From positions 1 through 64,000 of the forward strand of contig JAAYDR010000098.1 in the NCBI GenBank assembly GCA_012729115.1: a stretch of 64,000 nucleotides of DNA. The letters run 5' to 3'. Position numbers and translations under genes: made by a program. Position 1 is the first letter of the stretch; each line of letters begins with the position of its first letter. The notes under the pieces are model-generated. The model was not told the origin of the DNA. It did no database searches and saw only the letters and a list, made by a program, of their open reading frames with translations. The DNA comes from Clostridiales bacterium (GTDB lineage: Bacteria > Bacillota > Clostridia > Christensenellales > Aristaeellaceae). Positions 26,849 to 35,956 of this stretch are shown one piece after another.

Positions 26849-26877
26849 ATTGTATTGCATAACAGCATGCATGTCAA
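26849..26877 (-). promoter_or_regulatory. Promoter of the CARDB-repeat protein gene
   Basis: On the minus strand TTGACA (26872-26877) and TACAAT (26849-26854) are separated by 17 bp. The leader to ATG 26780 would be about 60 nt, to ATG 26699 about 140 nt. Confidence 0.7.
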
Positions 26878-26888
26878 GCAAAACAAGA

Positions 26889-26926
26889 CTTCATCCCTTT
26901 CTGGTACCCGTCCGGATGGGATGAAG
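26889..26926 (-). terminator. Probable terminator downstream of yunB
   Basis: CTTCATCCC and GGGATGAAG form a perfect 9-bp stem (26889-26897 with 26918-26926), followed on the minus strand by the moderately T-rich TCTTGTTTTG. It lies 60 bp beyond the yunB stop. Confidence 0.55.
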
Positions 26927-26986
26927 CCCATAACTTTCTTGCAAGATGTCATATTTTATCAATTTTTCAGTAATACTTGTTTCCCT

Positions 26987-27652
26987 CTAGGGCAGCAGGT
27001 TGAGCAGGTCATCCCTGTTATTCACATCCACAAAGCTATCGGGAACCGCTCCTACTATAATGGTCTCGGCGATGGGGACGGTGCTGATCACGTCCACCCG
27101 TTTGGATCCCGAAGGAATTACCAGACGAACTGTGGTGGAGAGAATCATTGAGATTTTGTGTCGGGTCTGGTTGATGCCTGCAGCCTCAAACTCCGTTGTA
27201 AACTGCGTGTTTACCGCACCAACGGGGACGATCTGGATCGGTATACGCGGGCCCGCGCCCGCCAGAAACCGTATGCCCAGCGCCGCTCCAATGGGGATCT
27301 CAATCTGCTGGTTCTCCGATAGACCGAGCTCCGCCTCTGCCATCAATGCCACTTTGGTGGCCAGTTCATTCATACGCACTGTGTTGGCGTTGAGCATGGT
27401 CACCTTCCCCTGAGTGTCCACATGGGTAATGATGAGTTCGTCATAGCTGACACTGCCTTGCATTACATCCCATACTGACTGGTTGATGGTCTCTACGGCC
27501 AGAGAATAAGCCCTGGCATAGGCCATGTCCAGCATCATTTGACTGAGATTGCTTTCCACCAGCAAAGCCAGCACAAGCCCGATCAGCAATACCAGAAAAA
27601 GGAGCCGACCGGCGTGTCCCTTGGTTCGCCGTTTCACCACTATGTCTGCCAC
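26987..27652 (-). CDS. yunB: Sporulation protein YunB
   Basis: The 221-residue protein has one N-terminal membrane helix (LLFLVLLIGLVLALLVES) and the conserved YunB body with features such as AVETINQSVWDV, IPIGAALGI and the Gly-rich GPRIPIQIVPVGAV. In Bacillus, yunB is expressed under sigma-E in the mother cell and is needed for efficient spore formation; its biochemical role is unknown. Translation begins at GTG 27652, with GGGAGGG six bases upstream. It is divergent from the penicillin-binding protein gene, with about 190 bp between the two starts. Confidence 0.85.
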   Translation of the reverse strand: MADIVVKRRTKGHAGRLLFLVLLIGLVLALLVESNLSQMMLDMAYARAYSLAVETINQSVWDVMQGSVSYDELIITHVDTQGKVTMLNANTVRMNELATKVALMAEAELGLSENQQIEIPIGAALGIRFLAGAGPRIPIQIVPVGAVNTQFTTEFEAAGINQTRHKISMILSTTVRLVIPSGSKRVDVISTVPIAETIIVGAVPDSFVDVNNRDDLLNLLP

Positions 27653-27763
27653 CGCTTTCCCTCCCCCGCTGTGTAAAGGTTATGATCCACAAATGACAAA
27701 AACCACTCACAAATTCCCAAGTACTCCTCGGGGGGAGAGTAGTGGAAAAAGGCAATAAGTCTA

Positions 27764-27772
27764 TGGTATAAT
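27764..27772 (+). promoter_or_regulatory. Extended -10 promoter of the penicillin-binding protein gene
   Basis: TGGTATAAT gives a consensus -10 (27767-27772) preceded by the TG extension. No clear -35 hexamer is seen at the usual distance. It is 73 bp upstream of the preferred start at 27845. Confidence 0.6.
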
Positions 27773-27844
27773 GCAATAACATCCCCACCGATTGCGGGGT
27801 GCATGTGTACGATTTTGGGGCTTTCCCCTTTGGGAGGTTTGGCA

Positions 27845-30667
27845 TTGTACCGTCAGCCTGATTTTACACCCACTGATTCGACAGCTCATCTCCGGCAGGT
27901 GGCTTATGACCCCATGCCCGATCCCGGGGAAAAGATGTCCTATCATGATAACGACCCGGCCTATCGCGTTCCCGGACAAGAAGACGAGGACTTTCTGCCG
28001 CCCAAAAAGCGAACCATCTTCCGGCCCCGCCTGGGAAAGCCGAACTTCATTCTTTCCGTGCTGGTAAACTCCGTCCGGCTTCTGTTGCTCATTGCGCTGA
28101 TGGCATCCCTGGCCGGCGTAGGTGCGGTACTGGGCATAGCCAAGGCATACATGGAGACGGCTCCAACCCTTGATCTGGCTCTCCTGGACGAGCAGGACAA
28201 GACCTCCTTTTTTTATGACTCCGCCGGAAATGTCATCACGGACTATAAAGGCACAGAAAACCGCGTGATGGTCAGCATCGCCCAGATGCCCTCCCATTTG
28301 CAGCACGCCTTTGTGGCTGTGGAGGATGCCCGGTTTTACACCCACAACGGCATCGACATCAAACGTATTGTAGGCTCCTTTGTTCAGAACCTCCTCTCCA
28401 ACACCAATCAGGGCGGCTCCACCATCACCCAACAGCTCATCAAGCAAACCGTACTAAGCAGTGAGCTGAGTTATAAGCGAAAAATCCAAGAGGCCTACCT
28501 GGCCATGCAGTTGGAGACCAAGTACACCAAAGCCCAGATTCTGGAATGTTATTTGAACACCATTTATCTGGGGGAAAACTATTATGGTGTGGAGGTTGCC
28601 TCCAAAGGATACTTCGGCAAGGAACTTTCCCAACTGAGTTTGCGGGAGTGCGCCATGCTGGCCGGGCTGACCACCAATCCTTACTATTACAATCCCCGCC
28701 GGAATTTTTATACCCGTACCTCCGACACCACTGATTACGCGAAGTTTACCAACGACCGGACCGATTACGTGCTCCGCTGCATGCGGGACGGCGAGTGGAT
28801 CTCCCAACAGGAGTATCAGGACGCACTGAATCCCGCCACAGCGGCGGTGCTTGAAACCTCCACCACCGAGGGCGAGGGCATGTATCCCTATGCCCATTAT
28901 GTCGAGTATGCGGTCAGGGATGTGGTAAGCTGCTTTCTAAAGCTCCGGGGGCTGGAGGACAACAGCGAGAACCGCTATAAAATGGAGACAGAACTGCGAA
29001 CCGGCGGCTATCACGTGACTCTGGCCATTGATCCGCAAATTCAAACCATTGTGGAGGAAACCCTGGAAACCTGGAAGAACTATCCCGCCATGCGGGACCC
29101 CAGCGACAAGGTCTACCGGGCCAAGAACAGCGACGGCAGCTATACGGAGGTGATCCAGCCCCAAGCATCCGCCGTAGTGCTGGACTACCGCACAGGGGAA
29201 CTGAAGGCCATTGTGGGCGGCAGGACAAGACCCACCCAGCGGAAAACCCTCAACCGCGCTACGGACATGAAGATGCCCGTGGGCTCCTCCATCAAGGCCA
29301 TCAGCGTCTTTGCACCGGCCATCGATCTGGGTGCTTCACCCGCAAGCGTGGTGTATAATCTGCCGGTACCCATCGCGGGGTGGAAAGGTTCGGACGGCAA
29401 GGACACCTGGCCCAAGAACTACGGCGGAAGCGACTATGTGGGCCCGGAAACCCTGCGGGTAGCCTTGCGGCAAAGCCACAATGTAGGCGCGGCCCAAACC
29501 CTGATGACCATGGTGGGCATTGACCGGTCCGTGGACTATCTGTTAAAACTGGGCGTGAACCGCGACCATATTGACGCTACCCCCTTTGGCCTGGCCTTGG
29601 GTTCCAGCGGCATAACACCCGTGGAAATGGCAGTTGCCTACGGCGTGCTGGGCAATAGCGGCGTGTACCAGCAGCCCATTTCCTTCCTGGGCATTTCCGA
29701 CAGCAACGGCCGGGTGGTGTACGACAGTCACGCTCAGCAGGAGCGCAGACAGGTCTTTAAGCCTTCCACCGCATGGCTGGTGACAGACATGTTAAAGCAA
29801 GCCATCAGCAGGGGCACTGGCAGCCGTGCAAAAATCAGCGGCCAGACTGTGGCCGGAAAAACAGGCACCAACAGCGATCAGCGGGGCGTATTCTTTGCGG
29901 GGCTCACAGGATGGTACGCGGGCTCACTGTGGATTGGGCATGACAATTACAAGCCCCTTACTTCCAAGGCTACAGGCGGTACCAGCGCGGCACCCCTTTG
30001 GCAGAGCTTTATGAAGAAGATTCACGATGCAAAAGGTCTTGGCAATAGGGACATCCTGGAGGGGGAACCCGGCCAGTACCATCTGGTGAAGGCCACTACC
30101 TGTGCCGTCAGCGGCCAGCTGGCCACTGAGGCCTGCCGCAACGACGTGATGGGCTATGGCGTTGTTACGGACTACTGGCTGGAAGGCACGGTGCCCACTG
30201 TACAATGCCAGATGCACCAGACCATGGTGATTTGCTCCCAGAGCAACCGTCTGGCCACGGAATGGTGCCCCCCACAATACCGCACCAACAAAGGCGTGGT
30301 GGTCATCCCCAACGGCCATCCCCTGTACAACTTCCTGGGGAACAGCAAGTACGCCTCAGCGATACAGAAATACCTGGGTGACTACGGAAATATGCCCGTT
30401 GCCTGCCCTCTCCACGGGTATGGATATACGGAGGATGCGGGCAGCGGGGAGGATCCCATCCTGCAAAACACCCTGATCCCCGATGCCCAGCAGCTGATCC
30501 AAAGCGCAGGCGCGTTGCTTGTGGTGCTCGATCCTTCCTCCCAGGCGTATCAGGATGTCTTCAATGCCATGAATACGCTGCAAAGCATCATCAGCGGCTC
30601 CCCCACTACCTCCGATGTGGCCGGGGCCATGGGACAGCTCACCCAGGCCATGGCCAATGCACAATAG
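27845..30667 (+). CDS. Class A penicillin-binding protein (bifunctional transglycosylase/transpeptidase)
   Basis: This cell-wall enzyme of about 940 residues polymerises lipid II and cross-links peptidoglycan outside the membrane. After a cytoplasmic tail and one membrane helix (SVRLLLLIALMASLAGVGAV) comes a GT51 domain with EDARFYTHNGID and GGSTITQQLIK. A transpeptidase domain follows, with the nucleophile motif SSIK (in PVGSSIKAIS), the SHN motif in RQSHNVG and KTG in VAGKTGTNSD. The longest frame starts at 27803, but TTG 27845 has GGGAGG six bases upstream and an ATG at 27935 (MSYHDND) also has a ribosome site, so the start is open. The C-terminal 120 residues beyond the transpeptidase are helical and lineage-specific. 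Divergent from yunB, so possibly linked to sporulation, but a vegetative role is equally likely. Confidence 0.93.
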   Translation: MYRQPDFTPTDSTAHLRQVAYDPMPDPGEKMSYHDNDPAYRVPGQEDEDFLPPKKRTIFRPRLGKPNFILSVLVNSVRLLLLIALMASLAGVGAVLGIAKAYMETAPTLDLALLDEQDKTSFFYDSAGNVITDYKGTENRVMVSIAQMPSHLQHAFVAVEDARFYTHNGIDIKRIVGSFVQNLLSNTNQGGSTITQQLIKQTVLSSELSYKRKIQEAYLAMQLETKYTKAQILECYLNTIYLGENYYGVEVASKGYFGKELSQLSLRECAMLAGLTTNPYYYNPRRNFYTRTSDTTDYAKFTNDRTDYVLRCMRDGEWISQQEYQDALNPATAAVLETSTTEGEGMYPYAHYVEYAVRDVVSCFLKLRGLEDNSENRYKMETELRTGGYHVTLAIDPQIQTIVEETLETWKNYPAMRDPSDKVYRAKNSDGSYTEVIQPQASAVVLDYRTGELKAIVGGRTRPTQRKTLNRATDMKMPVGSSIKAISVFAPAIDLGASPASVVYNLPVPIAGWKGSDGKDTWPKNYGGSDYVGPETLRVALRQSHNVGAAQTLMTMVGIDRSVDYLLKLGVNRDHIDATPFGLALGSSGITPVEMAVAYGVLGNSGVYQQPISFLGISDSNGRVVYDSHAQQERRQVFKPSTAWLVTDMLKQAISRGTGSRAKISGQTVAGKTGTNSDQRGVFFAGLTGWYAGSLWIGHDNYKPLTSKATGGTSAAPLWQSFMKKIHDAKGLGNRDILEGEPGQYHLVKATTCAVSGQLATEACRNDVMGYGVVTDYWLEGTVPTVQCQMHQTMVICSQSNRLATEWCPPQYRTNKGVVVIPNGHPLYNFLGNSKYASAIQKYLGDYGNMPVACPLHGYGYTEDAGSGEDPILQNTLIPDAQQLIQSAGALLVVLDPSSQAYQDVFNAMNTLQSIISGSPTTSDVAGAMGQLTQAMANAQ

Positions 30668-30686
30668 AAAAGCCCAGTCATTCAGC

Positions 30687-30729
30687 AAGGTCCTGCCGGG
30701 GTGTTCATCACCAGCAGGACCTTCTTTTG
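30687..30729. terminator. Terminator after the penicillin-binding protein gene, probably bidirectional
   Basis: AAGGTCCTGC (30687-30696) and GCAGGACCTT (30714-30723) form a perfect 10-bp stem; GGTG/CACC can pair inside the loop. TTCTTTT follows on the plus strand. The convergent gene ends at 30755. Confidence 0.8.
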
Positions 30730-30754
30730 ATCCAATTGAAATCCTCCCCTGTGG

Positions 30755-33172
30755 TCAATGAATGGCTCCGATATTTTGACCCATGCATAGTACCGCTTCC
30801 ATGGAGCGGGGCAGGCTTTTCAAGGCTTCTCCCAGCACCTCAGCCGACGCTCCACACATGATAAGCTCGGGCACCACCCACTGGCAGACAGCACGGTCCG
30901 CCGCATCCAGCAATCCTCCCCGATGAGTCTGGGCAGCCACTGAGATGAACCACCGCATGCAGGTAAGCGTGGTTTCCGGAATATCCACATCCGCTTGGCT
31001 TAGCTGTCTTTTAAACTGTTCAAGCCATTCTTCAAACTCAGACAGCAATGGAGCAGCTGCCACATTCAGCTCTGAAAAGGAGGAAAGGGCAGCGGGGCCG
31101 GAAAGGGCAGGCAAGGCCGCGTCAGGTACCGGAGCCCGGGCGACCAGGGGGGGTACCTTCATCACAGGGTAGGGTATGCCCCTGTTTGCTGCTGCCTTTG
31201 CCCTTGATCTGCTTGACAGATAGATGGTTTTGTGCCCATAAAGGGAAAGGGTCTGGGTATCTGCCAGCTGCAGCGTCACGGTGGGGGTACGGCGTTCATC
31301 CTCAGGCAGGAGGCTGGCTACCTCCACAATGGCATTGGTATGGAGCGTGGAGCTGACGCTTTGAAGGCTCAGGGCTTCCAGCAGCGTCGTGGCGAAAAAT
31401 TGAGCATTGGACAGACAGGCTGCCTCCAAACAAAAAACAGGGAACTGTGCGAACACAATCAGAAGACTCAGGGCATCATCTTCGCTCATCAGAAAGCCGC
31501 GGGCGTTCATCCGTCCATGGACGCTCCGAACCATCTCCTGAATCTTGTGATGATGCCCGATCACCGGCGAGATCAGCACCCGATCCTGGGCGATACCTCC
31601 AAAGCCGGTCATCTGTTGAGTAATGGTCTTTTGCGCCAAGCCCTGCCCCTGGATGGAAAGCTCCCGCAGGGTTTCCTCCAGGTCCTTTCTTCTTTTAGAT
31701 AGGTTTTGGATTTCGCCGTTGAGCGCTTCGATTTCCTCCCGCTTCTTTTGGGAGGCCGCCGCCAGCAGCTCCTCCCTGTATTTTGATTGCTCCGTCTTGG
31801 CCGTATTCAGCTGCACCAGAATCCTGAACCTTTCCACCTCCAACTCTTCCAGCTGCGCATAGGCGGCAGCCAACATGCTCAAATCCTTCCCTTTTTGCCG
31901 GAGGGCATCCATAAGGCTATCCACAAAGCCCTGATTTTCGATCAGTGCGGATATAGCCTGGGATCGGGTCTCCCGGTCCTGCCAGGTTTCTTCCACAGCC
32001 CGAAGCAGGTTTTCAACGGGATTATCCGTTGGGAACAGCTGCACGCCTTTAAGCTCTGCGCTCACTCTCTCATCGCCGGAATTCCTGAGCTGCTGCTCCA
32101 CCACCCGATGCAGGGGTTCCGGCCTGGAGATGGTCTTGGGTGCCTGATGAATCTCTCGCTCCAGCGGCGTTCCCAAAAAACGGACCGTCGTATCCCTGTT
32201 ATCATCCAGTTTTACGGCCGCGACCTTTGCACTTAACCGATTGGCCTGTTCCGATAAGGGCTGATCCAATCTGGACAGATGTTCTTCAAAGGTAACGTCC
32301 GGCGCCAGGATGCTTAGCTTCTCTCCAATGGGCAAAGCCTCCTCGGCGGCCTCGGGGGGAACAAGGGGTATGGACGGTTTTTCCTCCCGGGATATACTTG
32401 GCGGCACCCCCCCTGAGAGCGCTGACCTGGCGGCCCTGGGAAGGCCGCCGGTTAAATCAACGGCAATCTCCACAGAATAATCCTCCGCCGCCGTATCTGC
32501 GGGACAACTCTCCTCCAATATTCCCTCACTGGCTCCTTTGTGGGCTTTTCTGTGAAGGCTGCCCCTTTTTTGACGCCAGCTGAAGGTTTCCTCCGGATTC
32601 CAATAGACCATGCGTACCCCATGATACGGCAGATCGACGGTATGCAGCAAAAAACGATCGTTACCAAAGGGTTTCAGATCCGAAAGGTTCGCAGAAGCCA
32701 GATGCTCCGGGATCACCGGCCCATAGAGCACCTTGTTGCAAAGAATGAGGACCTCCCTGGTTAAAAGCGCATCTGTATCGCAGACAATACCGCCCTCCAT
32801 CCAAGGAAGTACCTCAAACACACCGCCCCGGGTAAATTCCTGAATCACGTCGGAATAGATCGCCAGCTGATTGGTTTCACCCTGTGCAGGATCGTAATTC
32901 TTGTTTTGGCGTACTTTGACCAGTTCTTTCCCTTCACCACCCACCAGGTTGATTACGCAAAAACAGCCCATGGACCGCATGCGCTCCTTGAACGTGCTTT
33001 GCTCCCGCTTGTCTGGCACAACCCGAAGGCTTCCCTCATCCGGAAATATATCGGCCACGTCGCGAAAAGTTACTCCTTCCCGGGTGGATAGCGGAGCAAC
33101 GCGAAAAATGACCCTTTGCTTATTGTCCTCTTCCACAAAGGCAAGCGTGAACGTACCGTTCATCTGATTCAT
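30755..33172 (-). CDS. Large coiled-coil protein of unknown function
   Basis: The product of 805 residues has no signal peptide or membrane segment and is probably cytoplasmic. The N-terminal 200 residues are a mixed alpha/beta domain (MNGTFTLAFVEEDNKQRV onward). A charged linker (about 200-380) and a long coiled coil (about 380-520, rich in Glu, Leu, Lys and Arg) come next. The C-terminal half contains VLISPVIGHHHKIQEM and a helical end. I recognise no family. Start chosen at ATG 33172; GGAGGG lies 13 bp upstream and an in-frame TTG at 33193 is possible. It has its own promoter (33293-33321) and is transcribed away from the SH3/peptidoglycan-binding gene. Confidence 0.78.
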   Translation of the reverse strand: MNQMNGTFTLAFVEEDNKQRVIFRVAPLSTREGVTFRDVADIFPDEGSLRVVPDKREQSTFKERMRSMGCFCVINLVGGEGKELVKVRQNKNYDPAQGETNQLAIYSDVIQEFTRGGVFEVLPWMEGGIVCDTDALLTREVLILCNKVLYGPVIPEHLASANLSDLKPFGNDRFLLHTVDLPYHGVRMVYWNPEETFSWRQKRGSLHRKAHKGASEGILEESCPADTAAEDYSVEIAVDLTGGLPRAARSALSGGVPPSISREEKPSIPLVPPEAAEEALPIGEKLSILAPDVTFEEHLSRLDQPLSEQANRLSAKVAAVKLDDNRDTTVRFLGTPLEREIHQAPKTISRPEPLHRVVEQQLRNSGDERVSAELKGVQLFPTDNPVENLLRAVEETWQDRETRSQAISALIENQGFVDSLMDALRQKGKDLSMLAAAYAQLEELEVERFRILVQLNTAKTEQSKYREELLAAASQKKREEIEALNGEIQNLSKRRKDLEETLRELSIQGQGLAQKTITQQMTGFGGIAQDRVLISPVIGHHHKIQEMVRSVHGRMNARGFLMSEDDALSLLIVFAQFPVFCLEAACLSNAQFFATTLLEALSLQSVSSTLHTNAIVEVASLLPEDERRTPTVTLQLADTQTLSLYGHKTIYLSSRSRAKAAANRGIPYPVMKVPPLVARAPVPDAALPALSGPAALSSFSELNVAAAPLLSEFEEWLEQFKRQLSQADVDIPETTLTCMRWFISVAAQTHRGGLLDAADRAVCQWVVPELIMCGASAEVLGEALKSLPRSMEAVLCMGQNIGAIH

Positions 33173-33292
33173 AGCGATTTTTGGTCCCTCCAACTGGTTT
33201 TTACTTCTTGAATGCAGGGATGGATAGGTTTGCCTATCTTAATGGATTCATTCCAAGAGAAGAATAAGGATCAATAACCCTCACTTCTTTTT

Positions 33293-33321
33293 AGTTTAAT
33301 CATACTCACCCATTTCGTCAA
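33293..33321 (-). promoter_or_regulatory. Promoter of the large coiled-coil protein gene
   Basis: On the minus strand TTGACG (33316-33321) and TAAACT (33293-33298) are spaced by 17 bp. The leader would be about 115 nt. Confidence 0.55.
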
Positions 33322-33453
33322 TAGGGTTCTACAACCTGCTTAGAAAAAAGGACCAATCCGATGCAGCGGAAAACAGTAAAGCGAAGCGTTTGGATTCAAG
33401 GACAAAGAATAGAATCCGTGCATAGCATCATTGTAAATAATTACTGGATTGTC

Positions 33454-33482
33454 TTGACATCTTAACAATTCCGTAATATCAT
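33454..33482 (+). promoter_or_regulatory. Promoter of the SH3/peptidoglycan-binding protein gene
   Basis: TTGACA (33454-33459) and TATCAT (33477-33482) are spaced by 17 bp, 44 bp before the start codon at 33527. Confidence 0.7.
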
Positions 33483-33526
33483 TACGATGATCTTAACGGC
33501 TCAGCTTGAGCGAGGAGGAATATAGA

Positions 33527-34885
33527 ATGATTCATGCCCGTCCTCTGCGATCAAGTTCCATCGGCCTTTTTCTTCGCCGCTGGACCCTGATTGCACTTTC
33601 CGCCATGATGTGTCTGGGTCCCCATATCGCTTCCGCCGACGAGAGCGGCAAGCTCACTGCCAAGGTCGTTCTTCGGCAGAAGGCAGACAAGAACTCCAAG
33701 GCACTTCAGACCATTCCCCAAGGGGATGAGGTAACCCTGCTTGATGTTTCCGGCCAGTGGTATAAGGTGAGTTACGGTAAATTCTCCGGCTATGTGCTGA
33801 AGAAATATGTAAAAACAGGCAAGAACTCTGTGATTGCCAACCTTTCCAAAATCAAAGCCCTGGGTGATGCTCCCGGCGCTCTGAAGATTGGGAACAGTGG
33901 CAAGGACGTAACCAAACTCCAAAAGGCATTGGATATCCTGGGCTATTACGAGGGAAGAATAGACGGTGACTACGGCGAAGACACAACTGCCGCTGTACTT
34001 GCTTACCAGAAGGACAAAGGACTTGAAGCGGATGGTGTGGCCGGAAAGACCACCATTACCTCCATCTTCGGCTCCTGCGCAAAAACAGCCAACATCAAGG
34101 GTGCATCCAAGTCCAGCGCATCATCCTCATCGAATACTTCCAGTTCCTCCAAGTCCGGCAGCCAGTCCTCCTCGGGCAAATCGGGGAAGACCGTATCAAG
34201 CCTCTCCGAGATTGGCACCATACCCGCCGCCAGCGAAGAAGGCGACAGCGGCAGCAAGGTCGTTAAATTGCAACAGGCGCTGGAATTCCTGGGATACTAC
34301 TCTGGGGAGATTGACGGTCATTACGGCACAAAGACTGTGGAAGCAGTAAAGCGCTTTCAAAAGAAGCGCGGCATGAAGCAGGATGGCATCGCAGGCGCAT
34401 CCACCCTTCGGGTGATGTTTAGCGGCACATCCGCCGCCAAGACCGCCTCCAGCAGCAAGACAACCAAAGCGCAACCGAAAACCGAGGTGTTGGACTGGTA
34501 CGCTGACAATGTGACCCGGATGATTCCAAAAAACGCCAAGTTCACCATCAAAGACATCCGCACCGGAAAAACCTTTCAGGCCATCCGTTGGTCCGGTGGC
34601 AACCATATTGATGCGGAGCCCCTCACCGCCTCCGATACCAAGGTAATGAAAAGCGTGTATGGCGGTTCCTGGAGCTGGCGCAGGAGACCCATATTGATTC
34701 AATGCGGCGGCCATGTGTATGCGGCGTCCATGAATGGAATGCCCCATGGTGACGATATCTTCTCCGGCAACGACTTCAAAGGAGTGTTCTGCATCCACTT
34801 CAAGAACAGCAAGACCCACGGCAGCGACAAGGTGGACCCGGACCATCAAAGCTGCATCACCACCGCCAGCAAAGCGACCTGGTAA
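33527..34885 (+). CDS. Secreted SH3b and double peptidoglycan-binding-domain protein with conserved C-terminal domain
   Basis: The 452-residue product has a signal peptide (about 1-35, ending HIASADES). A bacterial SH3 domain (about 40-95) is followed by two PG_binding_1 domains (about 115-175 and 240-300, with KLQKALDILGYYEGRIDG and KLQQALEFLGYYSGEIDG) joined by a Ser-rich linker. A C-terminal domain of about 130 residues has well-placed His and Cys (MPHGDD, FCIHFKNSKTH, DHQSC). Its function is not known to me, but the His/Cys pattern could mark a catalytic or metal site. The protein should bind cell wall. ATG 33527 follows GAGGAGG at 8 bp, preferred to the longer frame at 33506. It has its own promoter and terminator, so it is monocistronic. 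Confidence 0.85.
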   Translation: MIHARPLRSSSIGLFLRRWTLIALSAMMCLGPHIASADESGKLTAKVVLRQKADKNSKALQTIPQGDEVTLLDVSGQWYKVSYGKFSGYVLKKYVKTGKNSVIANLSKIKALGDAPGALKIGNSGKDVTKLQKALDILGYYEGRIDGDYGEDTTAAVLAYQKDKGLEADGVAGKTTITSIFGSCAKTANIKGASKSSASSSSNTSSSSKSGSQSSSGKSGKTVSSLSEIGTIPAASEEGDSGSKVVKLQQALEFLGYYSGEIDGHYGTKTVEAVKRFQKKRGMKQDGIAGASTLRVMFSGTSAAKTASSSKTTKAQPKTEVLDWYADNVTRMIPKNAKFTIKDIRTGKTFQAIRWSGGNHIDAEPLTASDTKVMKSVYGGSWSWRRRPILIQCGGHVYAASMNGMPHGDDIFSGNDFKGVFCIHFKNSKTHGSDKVDPDHQSCITTASKATW

Positions 34886-34912
34886 TCCCCATCATCCGCT
34901 GATCCTTGCAGA

Positions 34913-34950
34913 GGGGGCGCACAACCACTTGGGCGTGGGCGCTCCCTTTT
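34913..34950 (+). terminator. Terminator of the SH3/peptidoglycan-binding gene
   Basis: GGGGGCGC (34913-34920) pairs with GCGCTCCC (near 34939-34946) with one G-T wobble; CCAC/GTGG pairs inside. TTTT follows. Confidence 0.65.
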
Positions 34951-35035
34951 GCATGGAAGCCTTACTCAGCAAGGCTTACCAGGGTTATGGGGTTAAGCCC
35001 AAAAATCGAAAACCAGCAGGGTGCTGATTCAGCTC

Positions 35036-35842
35036 CTAAAACAGTGTGCGCATAAAACTGGCAAAATGAGCAAAGACGATACCCGGTTCCTCCAGCGTCA
35101 TATCCCAGCGTTTGACCCATTCCAGGGAGTAGAACCCGGTATATCCACCCTCAGTGAGCACCCGGACTGTTGCTTCCAGGGGGATGTCTCCAAAGCCCGG
35201 CATGGCATAACGAAAGCCTTCTGCGGTAGCGACACTGTCCTTGAAGTGGGTATGGCATAGCCAGGGCTTCAGGTTTTGATAGGTGGTTTCCGGCTTCTCT
35301 CCCAGAAAACGATAGGGATGGTGAACATCCCACAGTACGCCGACCCCATCTGAATGGATTGTGCTCAGTAGCCGTGCCAGCCTGGTGCTATCACTCCAAA
35401 CCCCATGGGTTTCAATCAGCAGCTTGATACCTTCCTGATGGGCTATGGCTCCCAAAGCGATCGCCCGCTCCCGCACGTAGCCCTCATCCACAGCGCCCAA
35501 TGGCTGGGGCACGGGTGCTGTGGCCATCACGCGCACATAGGGAACCTTCATTTTTTTAGCCAAATGAATATATGCTTTAACTTCGGCCTGGACGGCTTCC
35601 TGATTCTCCCGCATATGAATGCAGCAATCGCTGTCCAGACAAGGAATCGACAGGTGCTGGCGCTCCATCTCAGCCATTGTTTTTTCGATGTTCTCATCGG
35701 AAAAAGCGGGAACGCTGGGAACGGAGATATCCTTTCCCACGCCGCGGAGCTCAATGCCATCATAACCCAAATCACTGGCAGTTGCGATGATCTCATTCCA
35801 TGTCCATCTGGGGCAACCCAATGTAGAGAAGCTGATCTTCAC
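35036..35842 (-). CDS. Sugar phosphate isomerase/epimerase-like TIM-barrel protein (AP endonuclease 2 family)
   Basis: The 268-residue cytoplasmic protein has the xylose-isomerase-like TIM barrel. Putative metal ligands are spaced as in the family: the Glu in LIETHG, the Asp and His in LWDVHH, the His in CHTHFKD and the Glu in YSLEWVKRW. Relatives isomerise or epimerise sugars or inositol derivatives; the substrate cannot be assigned. I prefer GTG 35842 (product beginning MKISFSTLGCP) with GGGGAG at good distance; the longest frame starts with another GTG at 35851. It is convergent with the upstream gene and divergent from the CapA-fold gene. Confidence 0.83.
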   Translation of the reverse strand: MKISFSTLGCPRWTWNEIIATASDLGYDGIELRGVGKDISVPSVPAFSDENIEKTMAEMERQHLSIPCLDSDCCIHMRENQEAVQAEVKAYIHLAKKMKVPYVRVMATAPVPQPLGAVDEGYVRERAIALGAIAHQEGIKLLIETHGVWSDSTRLARLLSTIHSDGVGVLWDVHHPYRFLGEKPETTYQNLKPWLCHTHFKDSVATAEGFRYAMPGFGDIPLEATVRVLTEGGYTGFYSLEWVKRWDMTLEEPGIVFAHFASFMRTLF

Positions 35843-35956
35843 CCGCGTCACTCCCCGGCTTGCATATCACCTTGTATTATGATATCATTGCCATAACGGT
35901 TGGTCAAGCAAAATCAAAGGTTTCGCTTTATTGGCCGTGCTTTGGGAGGATGAAAA

